A stretch of 64,000 nt of DNA from Cladocopium goreaui (GCA_947184155.2 CAMXCT020005057.1:305990-369989); one strand, 5' to 3'. Numbered from the stretch's first letter, positions 19,778 through 31,934 are shown. The notes: generated by a model from the letters alone, not told the origin. A program made the numbers and translations.

Positions 19778-19885
19778 TACCCGGTTATGTCAAAATAGCT
19801 ATTGAACATGGCCATAGAAATAATGAGTTTTCCCATTAATAGCATGGTGATTTTCCATAGCTATGTAAACGTTTACCAGAGGGTA
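19778..19885. mobile_element. Family A foldback element
   Basis: Left end TACCCGGTTATGTC has lost CTCT letters seen in other copies; right end GTTTACCAGAGGGTA is intact. Confidence 0.7.
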
Positions 19886-19916
19886 TATGTATAGTATATG
19901 AAATATATTGAAATAT

Positions 19917-20006
19917 CTGGTTGGTGCTTTCAAACCATGGAATTTTATGTTTCTTTCCATCATATTAATTGGGAATAATAGTGCATCATCCTTCCCAAGT
20001 GACGAA
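19917..20006. mobile_element. Family B 5' part
   Basis: Starts CTGGTTGGTGCTTTCAAAC and reaches CCCAAGTGACGAAC, where family resemblance ends. Confidence 0.55.
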
Positions 20007-20700
20007 CTGTCCAGACTCGGGTGACTCTTTCGATCGATCTGTGTGATCCAAAATGGCCCGGAAGGTGGGGGTTTGGCCAGCAGGATGACTCTGCTGGGCC
20101 TGAGATGTGTAGCAAGACTTTTGGGTGAATTTGGGATGTTGAAAAGTATTTTTTTTGAGCATTTGAACTTGATATGATTTGGTAAACCTTGTTTTTTGTT
20201 GCCATACCGCAGGTGTGGATAATGTAGGTAGAACCTGTATATCTATGTATATTTATATAATGTACAATGTGCATATATTCTACACCAACGACCAAACTGG
20301 ATATGCAGGGTATCCAATGTTGGCTGTGATACAGTAAATATAAGTAAGTAATGTTAATAAAAAACATCTTACGTATACAACCCTGAAATTTTGAAGATTG
20401 CTTGTGTTTACCACTTTTTTCTGCAAAGAAATAGGAGGTGGTGGTTTATGGTTAGAATGTTACCGCATGGTTTCCCTCTAATTTAAAACATAACTGATCG
20501 ATAAACCTATGGGTGATTTGGATGCATCAGGGGGTTATAAAAACCACTTCAACTTCGATCAGTACTCATCCATGGCTGACATTGGATCCGTCAGACGTGG
20601 TCTCCCAGGAGGGCTGTCTTCTAAGCATACGGGCCATGCGTTTTTAACAAGACGATAGCCACATGCCGCATGACAGGGATTGAACTCAAAAACTGCCAAA
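20007..20700. other. Non-coding stretch without recognised gene
   Basis: No convincing exon signal or repeat end. Open frames here are short and lack codon bias. Confidence 0.35.
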
Positions 20701-20805
20701 TACCCTCTGGTTATGTCAAAATAGCTATTGAAAATCACCATGTTTAATGGGAAAACTCACTATAAATGGCAATTTTCAATAGCTATGTTAGTTTACCAGA
20801 GGGTA
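20701..20805. mobile_element. Family A foldback element
   Basis: TACCCTCTGGTTATGTC … GTTTACCAGAGGGTA, 105 bp. Confidence 0.8.
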
Positions 20806-21299
20806 GATTTCATTGAAATGCATCCGCAATCCATGAGGTGCAGAATAAACAATCACAAAACGCATGTCATAAATCTCATCTATGATGAAAAATCAATCTC
20901 AAAACATGGCCAAATGTTGTGTGAAACCCCAATCAACTACTCAACTACATGAAGTTTTGCAGAAGTGGTGACCCAACCACAAAGCACTCCATGCTGCCAG
21001 GCAGCATGTGTCCATTTTGGGAGATTCATCCAGCCAATATGGTCAGGTTTTTGGGTTTCATCATGTCGTCATAGCGTCATAGCCTACAGAATAGGGTTAC
21101 ATAAACCCTACTATATAAGTTCTGTAGCCTAGAGACCCTAGATAAATAATCCAACATCGATTTGTTATGACCCAGATTGTCATATCCCTTTGCTTACATT
21201 ATTTCTTGTAGATGTTTGTTTAAAAAAAAAACGCGGAACAAACGTTTTAGGAGAACCCACAGAACATGATTATTTGCTCTTGCAATGCTTAGATGAAAC

Positions 21300-21425
21300 A
21301 TGTAATATAATATAATATAATATAATTTAATTTAAAACAATATAATATAATATATTATATTATATTATAATATATATTACAATATATATATATATATAAT
21401 TAATGTATATATTATTCATATATAT
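21300..21425. repeat. TATAA microsatellite tract
   Basis: TAATATAATATAATATAAT and related units, with a (TA)n run. Confidence 0.7.
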
Positions 21426-21598
21426 TGTAATGTAGAATGGCATCCACCGGAAATGTCAAGGTGTGCACCTCCCATTCTAAGTCGTGGCTTGCGTTACGCT
21501 GAAATTTCAGGTCCAGACTCTGATGGATGGTTTGCCTTGGAGTCTGATCTATTCAATGAACATATCACCATTTTGAATAGGTAAATCAACGACTTAAA

Positions 21599-21715
21599 CT
21601 GGTTGGTGGTTTGGAACCATGGAACTTTATGACTTCCCAGCATCAGTTGGGAATTTCATAATCCCAAGTGACGAACTCCATCATTTTTCAGAGGGGTAGG
21701 TATACCACCAACCAG
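21599..21715. mobile_element. Family B foldback element with TAAA duplication
   Basis: CTGGTTGGTGGTTTGGAAC … ACCACCAACCAG, 117 bp, flanked by TAAA at 21595-21598 and at 21716-21719. Confidence 0.75.
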
Positions 21716-21847
21716 TAAATGTGTTATTTTCAATAGCAAACTGTAAGAAATTACCCGAAACTATGTGTGTTGCATGACATGCATTCGAATCCGCTGGGCT
21801 TTGGGCTCAGGGAAACCGTACCATGAAACTGAATCGTTTATTATAAG

Positions 21848-21911
21848 CGCACCGCCGTCACGCAACCGTTGCCCGCAGACACCACTCTGCGGCTAGCAAC
21901 CAGACTCAAAG
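21848..21911 (+). CDS. Exon-like island
   Basis: Sixty-four bases from after TTATAAG to the donor GTAGTT read RTAVTQPLPADTTLRLATRL K with mainly G/C third positions. No family recognised. Confidence 0.3.
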
Positions 21912-22230
21912 GTAGTTGGTTCGGCTGGTGGCTGCCATTGCAGGAGTAGTTTATTTTCCCTCCAGATTCAAATAACATAGACAAACATGTGCACGGCAAT
22001 TGAAATATATATTGAGTATTGTTGAGTCTAACTTCTTAACTGTCTTAACTGTAGTATAAGATCCCTGTCAGCAAATGAGTGGTGAATCTTTCATAGCCTT
22101 CTGGGCATCAAATAGACTGATGGGAAGGCCATAGGCTTGAGCGGAACTTTCTTAAACTTTCACGTGAACCTTCAGAAAAACATGATTGAATGATATTGCA
22201 TGTGTGTGCGCGCAGAATGGGGACTGACTA

Positions 22231-22359
22231 CAATGTGAGGCCCCCCAGTTATAAGTTGGTTTATAAGCCCCAGTAACTATAGTTATTTGCGTACCATAAA
22301 CCATAGTTATTGGAGTTATTGGCACCAACTGAACGCTATCTTGGGTGCCTCACTAATTG
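22231..22359. mobile_element. Family C foldback element
   Basis: CAATGTGAGGCCCCCCAGTT … GGGTGCCTCACTAATTG flanked by TA on both sides. The inside is a long near-palindrome (TAACTATAGTTA; ACCATAAACCATAGTTATTG). Confidence 0.7.
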
Positions 22360-22576
22360 TACCTATATAGACCAATTTTTCAGAAGATCGGTGTCCAATC
22401 TTCAGGCAGATTGTGGAGACCAGAAAGGAAACAAAGTGGCTGTGAGTGAATGGTTTAGCATCGGCCCCTTAAATCGGGAACATGATGATTATAAATCCAT
22501 GTGGAGCTATGGTTATTGTTTAGCTATGGTTACTGGGACCATTATTTTCCATAAGGAACATGATGATTATAAATCA

Positions 22577-22709
22577 TACCCTCTGGTTATGACTGTTACA
22601 TAGCCATGAAAAATATGGCCCATTGATAGATGACTTTCCCAGCGTTTGCTAAACCTCCATTTATGGTTGGGATTTTCCATGGCGAACTGTTAGTCATAAC
22701 CAGATGGTA
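22577..22709. mobile_element. Family A foldback element, CAGATGGTA subtype
   Basis: TACCCTCTGGTTATGAC … ATAACCAGATGGTA, 133 bp. The right end carries GATGG where most copies have GAGGG; three other copies (29860, 40878, 60781) share this change. Confidence 0.75.
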
Positions 22710-22738
22710 TCATAAAAAAACATCATCAAACTCTGGGA

Positions 22739-22844
22739 TACCCTCTGGTAAACTAACATAACTATGGAAAATCACAATTTTTAATGGGAAAATCCACTAT
22801 AAATAGCCATTTTCAATAGCCAACTGTTAAATTACCAGAGGGTA
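22739..22844. mobile_element. Family A foldback element
   Basis: TACCCTCTGGTAAACTAAC … AATTACCAGAGGGTA, 106 bp, thirty bases after the previous copy. Confidence 0.8.
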
Positions 22845-22994
22845 ACGGGGTTTTCCCATAGATGATCAGACAAAGCTCCATCCTGGACGAGGTATGCCTT
22901 TCACCTGGGACCTGCCTTTGTTCACCTTCGCTGCTTGGCGGAAACCGGCAGTTCATGGCCCTACTTAGATGGGCCGTGGGATTAGCTAACTAGT

Positions 22995-23092
22995 TACCCT
23001 CTGGTTATGTCAAAATAGCTATTGAAAATGGCCATTTATAGTGGAGTTTCCCATTAAAAATGGTGATTTTCCATAGCTATTACCAGAGGGTA
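22995..23092. mobile_element. Family A foldback element
   Basis: TACCCTCTGGTTATGTC … CTATTACCAGAGGGTA, 98 bp, one of the shortest copies. Confidence 0.8.
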
Positions 23093-23582
23093 AGTGGGAT
23101 ATACATTGCGTATATCAAAACTATAATCCATATGTACTAACTTACTAACTACTTAACTAACTCCATGGCCCATCCAAGTATCAATGGATGGTTCAACGGG
23201 AAACTCGACTTTCCGTTGCCAGGTCAAAATGAGAACCTGGTTTGTCCAGAAATTGGTGATACGAACACTTTGCTATGGAAAAAAAGGTATGACAACGTGA
23301 TCAACCATGACAAATCATTAGATTTCAGGGTGCCCTATATGTTTACTGAAATATATTGAAAGAGAAAAAATAGGAGTAGAGCCAGCACATAGGAAGAGTG
23401 TGCCACAGCTAGGTAAGCTGAACACTTAAAAGGCTTGCCGTTGGTGGGAAATCTAAGCCGCCAAGCTGCCACTTTTTGAGGAGATTGGGTCACTTGTTGG
23501 TGGGTAACCCCAGTAAATCACCAGTGAATCTGGAGACGTGGGAGAGTTTTGCTGATCCAAATCATTGATGAAGCCATCATAT

Positions 23583-23682
23583 CCCATAGGATCCATGGTG
23601 CTGCTATATATGGTAACATGGATCCCATCAATATACCCCCTGTTTGTTAGCATTAATATACCAGCACCATGGATCCTATGGG
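23583..23682. mobile_element. Family E foldback element
   Basis: CCCATAGGATCCATGGTGCT … CCAGCACCATGGATCCTATG GG are inverted repeats around a CATCAATATACCCCC centre. Confidence 0.7.
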
Positions 23683-24098
23683 TATCTGGCTGTTCATCCT
23701 AAAAACATGGAAGGGCTAGCAACACAGCAACACAGTAATTCTGATGCACGGTGTCAGGCCTCAGGCTTTCTCTTGACGATCGAATTAGACTTCACCAATC
23801 GGCCTGAGGTCCCAATGTTTGGGCAGAATTTAAGGACTCATCATGTCATCATGACTCATCCCCGTATATTTCTCTAGATGCGACAACACAGATGTAAACA
23901 ACAAACAAACTAATCGGTTTGCAAATGGACTGCCCCAAAAATCCGATTATTGATTGTTCCCATATCATAATATGTTCCCTCACAAGACTGGCAGAAAAAG
24001 GCACAACACGTATGAACCAATCCCTCATTTTTGTGGTCTAACAGTCTAACACATGTCAAATCCAAAAAGTCAGAAAACTACCATTCAAGGATCCATAA

Positions 24099-24201
24099 CT
24101 GGTTTGTGGTTTCAAACATTTTTTATTTCCCCATAATATATGGGATAATCCTTCCCATTGACTAATATGTTTCAAGATGCTTAAAACCACCAACCAACCA
24201 G
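24099..24201. mobile_element. Family B foldback element
   Basis: CTGGTTTGTGGTTTCAAAC … ACCACCAACCAACCAG. A TTAACCATCA repeat follows directly (24206-24262). Confidence 0.7.
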
Positions 24202-24205
24202 ATCT

Positions 24206-24262
24206 TATTATTAACCATCATTAACCATCATTAGCCATTATTAACCATGATTAACCATGGAA
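24206..24262. repeat. TTAACCATCA tandem repeat
   Basis: Five or six imperfect units of the complement of GGTTAATGATGG, immediately right of a family B element. Confidence 0.65.
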
Positions 24263-24325
24263 ATCCCATTAAAATCGGTTTTCAACCCATGGTTTTCCGA
24301 TCGGTTCCGTTTTTTGTTCCCTCAG

Positions 24326-24400
24326 GTGGCACCAGGTGGTTTCACCGCCGTCGCCTCTAGGCGTTGGGACGGAGATTTTCGCTTAGCCTCTGGGAAAGAT
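24326..24400 (+). CDS. Exon-like island
   Basis: After a clear pyrimidine tract and acceptor (TTTTTTGTTCCCTCAG) the frame reads VAPGGFTAVASRRWDGDFRL ASGKD. No GT donor is close; a GA or GC donor, as used in some dinoflagellate introns, would be needed. Confidence 0.25.
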
Positions 24401-24561
24401 ACTTAAAAAGCGATTGAAAACGGCCATGAAAATCGTTCTGGGTAAATTATAACGACCTCACTACGACCTCACTGGGAATCATGGTTAGGATTCGGGAAAT
24501 CATCCCCAAATGGGCTTAATTCAGGTTAGTGAATTATTATAATTTACCCAGATCGTTGATT

Positions 24562-24729
24562 TACCCTCTGGTTATTTAACATAGCGGTTCCAGGAGCCAT
24601 AGAAATAGATGATGTACCTATTAAAAGTGATGATTGTCCATGGCAATGTTAAAAAACCAAAGGGTATGTGTATTGACCTATTGAAACTCATGATGTTCCA
24701 TCGTTTTTTTGTATGTTTACCAGAGGGTA
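24562..24729. mobile_element. Family A element plus a second right end
   Basis: TACCCTCTGGTTATTTAAC … AAAACCAAAGGGTA (to 24666), then a further family A right half ending GTTTACCAGAGGGTA at 24729. Two insertions or an internal duplication. Confidence 0.65.
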
Positions 24730-24940
24730 GTCATGAAACATGGTGTGGTTTAACATGGATTAAATATATATAGTTTTTTCGTTTTCAATGGCATTTTTTG
24801 ACATTGTGACTTTGTCCAGAAATTGCGAAAATAGAAAATCAGGATCAATCTGTTCTTTGGGGGGTCACCCATAAAATTCAGATCCCGTTTGAAAGTGGGA
24901 TCAATGGATGTTGATGGGCGCTATAGCCGCCTTTTTTCAG

Positions 24941-25041
24941 GCAACGTTAAGAGCCGAGGGAAAATGAGAAAAACCGTTCTTGACCGCAGCAATGAAAGAA
25001 CACGACTCGCAGGGAACCGCATCTTTGGATGGTTGCGCATG
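24941..25041 (+). CDS. Exon-like island with good splice signals
   Basis: Acceptor CGCCTTTTTTCAG and donor ATG|GTAAAAATC frame 101 bases reading NVKSRGKMRKTVLDRSNERT followed by RLAGNRIFGWLRM. The first two bases complete a codon. The peptide is basic; no family recognised. One of the better exon candidates because both splice sites fit. Confidence 0.4.
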
Positions 25042-26124
25042 GTAAAAATCCCATGGTGTTTTATGGTTAACCTGCTTTTGACGTTAGGAAACGTGGTTTA
25101 TGTGCCCAGGATCGGGGTATCTAGAGGTGGTTACATCAAAATGGAGGGAACAAATGGGCAGCATGAAATGGGAACAGAATTGATATGTAGGAATTCTATG
25201 GGGGGGTAAAACTTCGTTTGATTTGGATAACTGTTTCTGAAAGATGAAAGGATGAACATTGTACCCAACCATGTTACTTGTTTGAAGTGTATCTAAAATA
25301 AACCACGGAACGGGAGAAACATCAACCTCTGAGTTCCTTTTCTAGAAATTTCTCATTCAGAGATATTCAGAGAGGTTTGGAGACGTCAACTAATTAAGAT
25401 TCTAATATGGTCCAACATCAGACAGGCTACAATGATGCCATCCCTGGACGAAAAATCCGTAGCAGTTCTTGTTTCCCATCTCTGTTGTGGCGCTCAGTCG
25501 GTCTCTTGGTGTGTGAAAAAAAATCCTCTACGTGGCGACATGGTTACCCGAAATGATGTTAAATTAGGAAAACAAAAAAAAGTTGGGGAAAATTTCCCTA
25601 ACATGCCATGTTAGATTGCTTTCATGGGTAATTAGTCTGTAAATCATGTCATGTCAATCCCTTTTTTGAATGTTAAACCCTGTTAAGCACATAAGTCATC
25701 CTAAGTCGATGAATCATCAGTTTCCTTCAGTTGAAAAAGCAAACATGTGTGGAGAAAAAACAAACGGATTTCAGACACACTTATATATGATTGTATGGTT
25801 GGTGATTTATATCTCATGAAATATCACGATTATATCAATGTGCTGCTTCTGCAGGTCAAATCTGAATATATAAATATGTGTATATGTATATATATATATA
25901 TATACAGTGTTTCTTTTTATATTATGTATATGTTTATTCCCATCAATATAGTACCCATATGTATATATATAGAACTATTAATTAATGAGAATATATATAA
26001 ATTAATGAGAATGCATTGTTGATATATATATATATATATTATATTGATGGTTAACTACGTCGCCATCAATCATTATCTTTAATTTCCACATGAAATCCCA
26101 ATGTGTTCTTTTCGCTCGTTCCAG
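25042..26124. other. Non-coding, AT-rich; TA microsatellites
   Basis: No gene recognised. TA-rich runs at about 25865-26042. Confidence 0.35.
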
Positions 26125-26194
26125 GCCGTCAGATTGGAGCACAGTGGCCTCCTCAGTCGTGACAATCCATTGGAATTGGGGATAGCCTATTCTT
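26125..26194 (+). CDS. Exon-like island
   Basis: After TTTTCGCTCGTTCCAG the frame reads AVRLEHSGLLSRDNPLELGI up to a GTATGA donor. Surroundings are TA-rich. No family recognised. Confidence 0.25.
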
Positions 26195-26989
26195 GTATGA
26201 TATAGGTTGTGAATGTATATGTATTATATGAATCTATATGATATATTAGTAATCCATGTTATATTATCAGGGTATCATAATATATAGGGTATATAATCAT
26301 TGATAGCCTATTATATAGTATATGGGTTATAATATATCAATATTAAAACTATTGTATCATGGTATCATGATTATATGGGTTCGCTGTAATCAACACAAAA
26401 TATATATATATATATATAATATATAGCCAATCAACATACAACCAATACTTTAATATATATATATATAATCAACGTACGATTGAGTACGATGAACCATATT
26501 TTACAATACGAACAACTTCTCATAAGGAATACACATACTTATATGGAGATGATACCAATTAACTATTAATTATAATAGTATTGATGACTATTAACCTCTT
26601 CGCCTATTGATTAACTATTGATATTCTATGAACCTCTGATAATATTTGCAGTGTTTTTTTTGGTTGTTTTATTATCTTGTGGTTTGTCAATAGTTGAATT
26701 AGTTTTAATAGTTACAATAGTTTAAATAATTATATATATAACAGTAGTTATCATAGTTCTGCTTGTATATAACCTAAATGTGGTATTGGGACTATGTATG
26801 AGTATGTATGAATCTTATATCGCATAATTTGACGATATTATTTACTATAGCTGTTTTTTTTGTCATACTATAGATACCCAGTTTATTTGGGATTTTGAAC
26901 TGAACTGTGATGTTTTTACCCCTGTAAAAACCAGTATCACTGCGAGATCATCGAGGGATTTGAACACTGCGATTTTTGGGATCAATGAT
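26195..26989. other. TA-rich DNA without recognised gene
   Basis: Repeated ATATAT and GGTATATAAT strings at about 26216-26470; nothing else recognised. Confidence 0.4.
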
Positions 26990-27280
26990 TCACAGGTGGT
27001 GGAGGGGTTGTTTCATCATTTTGAACGCTCCCCGTCGATGAATCTCGCAAACCGGCTTTCCATTTCCAGGAAAATACATGCTTGAGTCCTCCAACTGCTT
27101 GAAGTTCTTAAATTGCTTAAGTATGCAGACTTTACCAGACATGGGTCTCCTTGCCCGCTTGAGAAATGTGACCAACGCGGTCGTTCCACTGGACTGCAGG
27201 GGGGGATCTCCAATGAGGATGGTGTCGTCGGGAGCCCAGGAGGGAGGATCGTCCCCACTTAGGAACTCAGGACCGTTTTA
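26990..27280 (-). CDS. Exon-like open frame, strand likely minus
   Basis: On the minus strand a frame is open from about 27284 to TGA at 26990-26992, including PPSWAPDDTILIGDPPLQSS then GTTALVTFLKRARRPMSG. A GTAAAG donor after ATGTCTG (complement near 27133) may end an exon. The plus strand is also open (LPDMGLLARLRNVTNAVVPL), so orientation is uncertain. No family recognised. Confidence 0.3.
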
Positions 27281-27307
27281 GTTCTGTACCCTAAGTCACT
27301 TACTAAT

Positions 27308-27438
27308 GGTTTAATCAATGGTTAATCAATGGTTAATGATGGTTTAATCGATGGTTAATCAATGGTTAATCAATGGTTAATCAATGGTTAATGATGGTTT
27401 AATCGATGGTTAAAGATGGTTAATGATGGTTAATAATA
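27308..27438. repeat. GGTTAATCAAT/GGTTAATGAT tandem repeat
   Basis: About ten units of 10-13 bp ending directly at a family B element. Confidence 0.75.
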
Positions 27439-27439
27439 T

Positions 27440-27558
27440 CTTGTTGGTGCTTTGGAACATGGCTCTTATGACTTTCCATATGTTGGGAATGGAATAATCA
27501 TCCCAACTGTTACTCACTCCATCATTTTTTCAGAGGTTTTGTATCAACCAGCAACCAG
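27440..27558. mobile_element. Family B foldback element
   Basis: CTTGTTGGTGCTTTGGAAC … ATCAACCAGCAACCAG, 119 bp, worn ends. Confidence 0.65.
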
Positions 27559-27762
27559 TAAGTCACTTACCCATCAGTTCTGAAGTGAGATGATCCTCCC
27601 AGCAGTTCCCAGCAGCAATGCCCGGCTCTAAAATTTCTGGCACCTCGGAAACTGCTGTTGGGTTGCACAGCAGGGTTTTTTGAAGTTTGGACATCTGCGG
27701 TTTTGGAAGATATTGGGATGATTGGGATGTGTTTTGTTTTCATGTGCTACGACATATCATGG

Positions 27763-28620
27763 ATAATCCCTTCCTCCTAATACTAAACGTCCCCCTAATA
27801 CTAAAAACAGGCATCCATCTCCAATTTCCGAAAATTTCAGTTTGGCCAATTTGACTTTTAATTGATCCCCTTTAAAAAACAATTTAAAAATCAACCTACC
27901 ATTTGTGGGTTCTCCCCCCTAATACTAAAAACTAGTTCACCCCGGGGTGTTTAGTATTAGGGGGGCCTAGTCCCAATCCCTCACTCCAAGCTGCCTGGCT
28001 ACTCTAGCAATTAGGGGTAAGCTTCGAACTGCCATTTTTGGCAATATTTTAATTGCGTTATATAAGGAAATTTAATTGATTTTGAGATCGGAAAAAATAG
28101 TTTTTAGTATTAAGGGTTTTAATTTAGTATTAGGGGTAAGCTTCGAACTGCCATTTTTGGCAATATTTTAATTGCGTTATATAAGGAAATTTAATTGATT
28201 TTGAGATCGGAAAAAATAGTTTTTAGTATTAAGGGTTTTAATTTAGTATTAGGGGTAAGCTTCGAACTGCCATTTGTGGCAATATTTTCATTTCATTATT
28301 TAAGGAAATTTAATTGATTTTGAGATCGGAAAAAATGGTTTTTAGTATTAAGGGTTTTAATTTAGTATTAGGGGTAAGCTTCGAACTGCCATTTTTGGCA
28401 ATATTTTAATTGCGTTATATAAGGAAATTTAATTGATTTTGAGATCGGAAAAAATGGTTTTTATTATTAAGGGTTTTAATTTAGTATTAGGGGTAAGCTT
28501 CGAACTGCCATTTTTGGCAATATTTTGGTTCCCTAATAATAAATACCCCCCTAATACTAAAAACTACTTGCCGTGTTTTGTATTAGGGGGGGGGGTTTAG
28601 TATTAGGAGGAAGGGATTAT
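27763..28620. mobile_element. Family G: large foldback element with internal 119-bp tandem repeat
   Basis: Perfect 26-bp inverted ends at 27763-27788 and 28595-28620 (begin ATAATCCCTTCCTCC). Subterminal copies of CCCCCTAATACTAAAAAC lie inward of each end, and an internal palindrome of the same motif is at about 27907-27966. From about 28014 to 28530 a 119-bp unit repeats about 4.4 times; each begins GGGGTAAGCTTCGAACTGCC and contains TTTTTAGTATTAAGGG. No ORF of note. Confidence 0.75.
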
Positions 28621-28858
28621 CTACTGATATCTATAGATTGAGCTTGATGAATGATTAATTATCGGCGATTGGGGCCCCGCAAAAGATTGAAGATGATTTC
28701 ACCATTGAAATAGTGAGGATCAAATGAATGTTAACAGCGGAAAATTCCGCTGGTATAGACCAGCAAAAGGTGGAGGTTCATCCGTATCAGACAATCCGCC
28801 ATTCTCGAAACACTGGAGTCTCAACGTTGATTGCCAAAAGTCATTGGACACTGAGATC

Positions 28859-28971
28859 TGGTTGGTGGTTTGGAACATGTTTTTTTCCTCCATATATTGG
28901 GGATGTCATCATCCCAACTGACTTTCACTCCATCATTTTTCAGAGGGGTAGGTCAAGCAACCACCAACCAG
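28859..28971. mobile_element. Family B foldback element with AGAT duplication
   Basis: CTGGTTGGTGGTTTGGAAC … CAACCACCAACCAG, flanked by AGAT at 28855-28858 and 28972-28975. Confidence 0.8.
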
Positions 28972-29542
28972 AGATGAACGAATAAAAGGTTCTGAACGAA
29001 AAAAAAAAACAATCACCGTCACCAGCCATAAGTTTTTCTTGTGCTTGATGAGTCATCTGGGTGTGAAAGTTTTGAGGAAGACCCCGGTGCATCCGATTCT
29101 CTCAGGTTTTGATGTTCCAAATAAACATGGCCATTTGAGGCATAGCCATAGCCCATGTAGCAGTTTTTCATTGTTGGTGAGTAATATATCAGGTATCCCA
29201 TGAAGTATCCCCTTAAGTATCCCCAAAAACCACGGTAAGGCTACATGGAGGTGTCCTAAAATGGGGGTACCCCTAGTTATCATCCATTTTAGTTTGGGAT
29301 TTTCGATGATGTTCCACTATAAACCATCCAGCTATTGGGGTACTCCCATGACTATGGAAACCCCCATTTTTTTGTTGGGAAACCTATCCCTCTTAGTCTC
29401 ATGAGTTGCAGGTGATTGATCACTTCTGTGGGGTTTCTATTAGGGGGATCCCCAGTCGTCACCATGCGTTTCAATTCAGTGGTCGAATGACTTGGATGAT
29501 TTGGGCTACCACTATTTTAGGAAGCCTTCATATTAACGTCTA

Positions 29543-29661
29543 CTGGTTGGTGGTTTGGAACATGAATGTCATTGTTCCATTCAGTTGGGAATGTCATCAT
29601 CCCAACTGACGAACTCCATCATTTTTCAGAGGGCTAGGTCAACCAACCAACCACCAACCAG
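29543..29661. mobile_element. Family B foldback element
   Basis: CTGGTTGGTGGTTTGGAAC … CAACCACCAACCAG, 119 bp. Flanks TCTA/TCCA are a near-match for a 4-bp duplication. Confidence 0.75.
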
Positions 29662-29859
29662 TCCAAAAATCTGTGAGTCGTGATGAGGTATACCCTAGAA
29701 AATTAAAAAAAACACATTATCTGGGATGCACGTCATCATGACATCTGGGTTACGCACGTGTCGTAGATGTGGAGGACCCCAAATGATTTGACGAACACAT
29801 TTGGGGAGCCAAAATCCTGTGGTTGCTGATGTTGATCCATTTGGGGGCCCACCCTCTGG

Positions 29860-29977
29860 TTATGACATTCACAGTTCGCCATGGAAGCCATGGCCCGTTT
29901 ATCGAAATAGATGGTTTACCATTCTTAAAACATGGGTGGATTTTCCATGGCGAACTGTAACCAATAACCAGATGGTA
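29860..29977. mobile_element. Family A foldback element, CAGATGGTA subtype
   Basis: ACCCTCTGGTTATGAC … CCAATAACCAGATGGTA; inside GTTCGCCATGGAAGCCATGG pairs with the CCATGGCGAACTG near the right end. Confidence 0.7.
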
Positions 29978-31673
29978 TATATGGCTCGTTTCTGGACAAA
30001 CCCATTGTATATCACGTGATTGGCTACACCAGTCTATCCCCATGGAACATCCACATGATATCCCCCACATCTCCAATGTTATTCCCAACACATGATCCCA
30101 GTATAACCCCAACACATAAGCTCTGTATCACAATCCCCCCATTTGAAAAAAATCATCCCAGTATCCTATCATAACCCTGATCATATCCATATAATGCCAA
30201 TTAAAAAAAAAAAACATCGCCATTGTATCCCTCATATGAGGATGGGTCAAAATGGTGTCGAGGCGTCGAACTGTTTGTGCCCTTGAACCAGCATGCGGTC
30301 AATTCATCATAGCCTTTACATGGGTGAGTGTTGCATGTGTACATTCCATAGCTACCTGCCCCCTAAAAGTAAACCCTATATGGCTATATCTTTGCATAGG
30401 GGGCTTGAAGAATGTGTACATTCTATCGCTACGTCCCTCATTGTCATGTCCCTCAGTCCCCTACTGGTCCCTAAGTCCCCCCAAGTCCCCTAAATGTAAA
30501 CCCTAAATGGCTGAATGATTGTAGAGTAAGCTGTTCCTGAAGTACCTAAACGTCGGCATCAAGGATCCATTGGTCTGGGTTTTCAGTGATTCGTTTTTCC
30601 CGTCAAGGTTGGGTACCCGGGTAGCCCAATTCAATTGGATGGGGCACCTAATAGGCTTCCCATTGTCCACCTGTTTTTAGCCAGGTTGAAGCCTTGTATG
30701 GGGCACCCAGAGAGGGCCCAAAGGGCCAACCGCTGTGCTCTGGGCCTAACGCCTAACGTTTCCCATAGGAAAAGAACTTGGAGATTTGTCGGCACCCCTC
30801 AGGTTGGTGACCAACACAGATTTGGTGATTGAATTTTGATGATTTTTTGCAAATGTGATTAGTTTGGACCTAACTCTGATTGTTTTTTTTCTATTTACAA
30901 TATATATATAATATATATATATATATGGGTATGGGTCAATACCTATAGATACATTTTTAGTGGGATGAACATCCATTTACCAGCTATTTTGGGGTTCACT
31001 AGGTACCAGGGTTTTGACCCATCCCCATATATATACATGTGTAAGTCGGTTTCTTTCGGAAAAAACTGCTGGATTTACAGATTTTACAGTGGCTATCTAT
31101 ATCTCACGTTGAGTAGGGTGAAAAGCAACTCATCGGGTTAGATTCCCAGAGGTGACGTCAAGGGGGCATCGAGATGTTCACGGGAGAGTCATTTGTTGTT
31201 CTGTTGTAAATTTACTACTGACAATATGATACACTATATTATATCATGTATAGTGATTATAATTGATGATTATTTTTGATTGTGCCAAAAAAAGACCTTA
31301 GAAGAGCGTTGACGCAACCAAAAAATCAGATTGTGGAAGTGCAGAAAAATGTGCTCCCATAAAGCCATAAGCATCGAGGAGATACCAACATGCAGATGTT
31401 CATCTTGGAGATTTGTTGAACCCCCGATTCTGATGAAGCCATGCGGGTGATGTTCGGGCCGTAACATTTGTTGCCCCAGGGGACAAGATATGTTGTTGAT
31501 TTTCAGATGTTTGAAGCATTGAACAATGGTGCAGGTACCTAGACCCTCAAGAAAAAAAACGCAAAGACTGGTAGTTACTCGATAATCAATCAGATATGTT
31601 TACATTAAAATAAGGGATATAATTAGTTGGCCGATGATGATTCACCCTGAACTTCACCCTGAATTTCACCCTT
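29978..31673. other. Non-coding stretch without recognised gene
   Basis: Only short open frames and a TA run at 30898-30927. A GC-richer patch at 30640-30800 (AGAGGGCCCAAAGGGCCAAC) has no clear exon borders. Confidence 0.35.
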
Positions 31674-31683
31674 GTTCAATCAG

Positions 31684-31798
31684 AGAATCACTGGTCAACT
31701 AACATAACTATGGAAAATCACCATTTTTAATGGGTAAATCCACTATAAATGGTGATTTTCAAGCTATGTTAAATTACCAGAGGGTAATCACTGGTCAT
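31684..31798. mobile_element. Family A element flanked by a 12-bp direct repeat
   Basis: The inner ACTAACATAACTATGG … AATTACCAGAGGGT is family A, but the left end CCCTCTGG is missing. AATCACTGGTCA lies on both sides (31685-31696 and 31786-31797). Confidence 0.65.
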
Positions 31799-31873
31799 TT
31801 CACCGGGTCAAGGGATTGAACAAGGGTGTTTTTCAAACAAGCGCAGACGAGGTGCGACTCTTCATTTCTTCAG

Positions 31874-31934
31874 ACATCGTGTGGGTGCCCAGAGTTCTGG
31901 CGGAAAACGATGATGGGTCCCCCGGGGAAGTCAT
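31874..31934 (+). CDS. Exon-like island
   Basis: Acceptor CTTCATTTCTTCAG and donor GTCAT|GTAGAC frame 61 bases, which in one frame read DIVWVPRVLAENDDGSPGEV. No family recognised. Confidence 0.3.

Noticed and set aside
28014-28530. 119-bp repeats as a CRISPR or rDNA spacer
   Set aside because: No spacers and no rRNA nearby; the array lies inside a foldback element.
30640-30810. GC-richer patch as an exon
   Set aside because: Stops in all frames close to any usable splice site.
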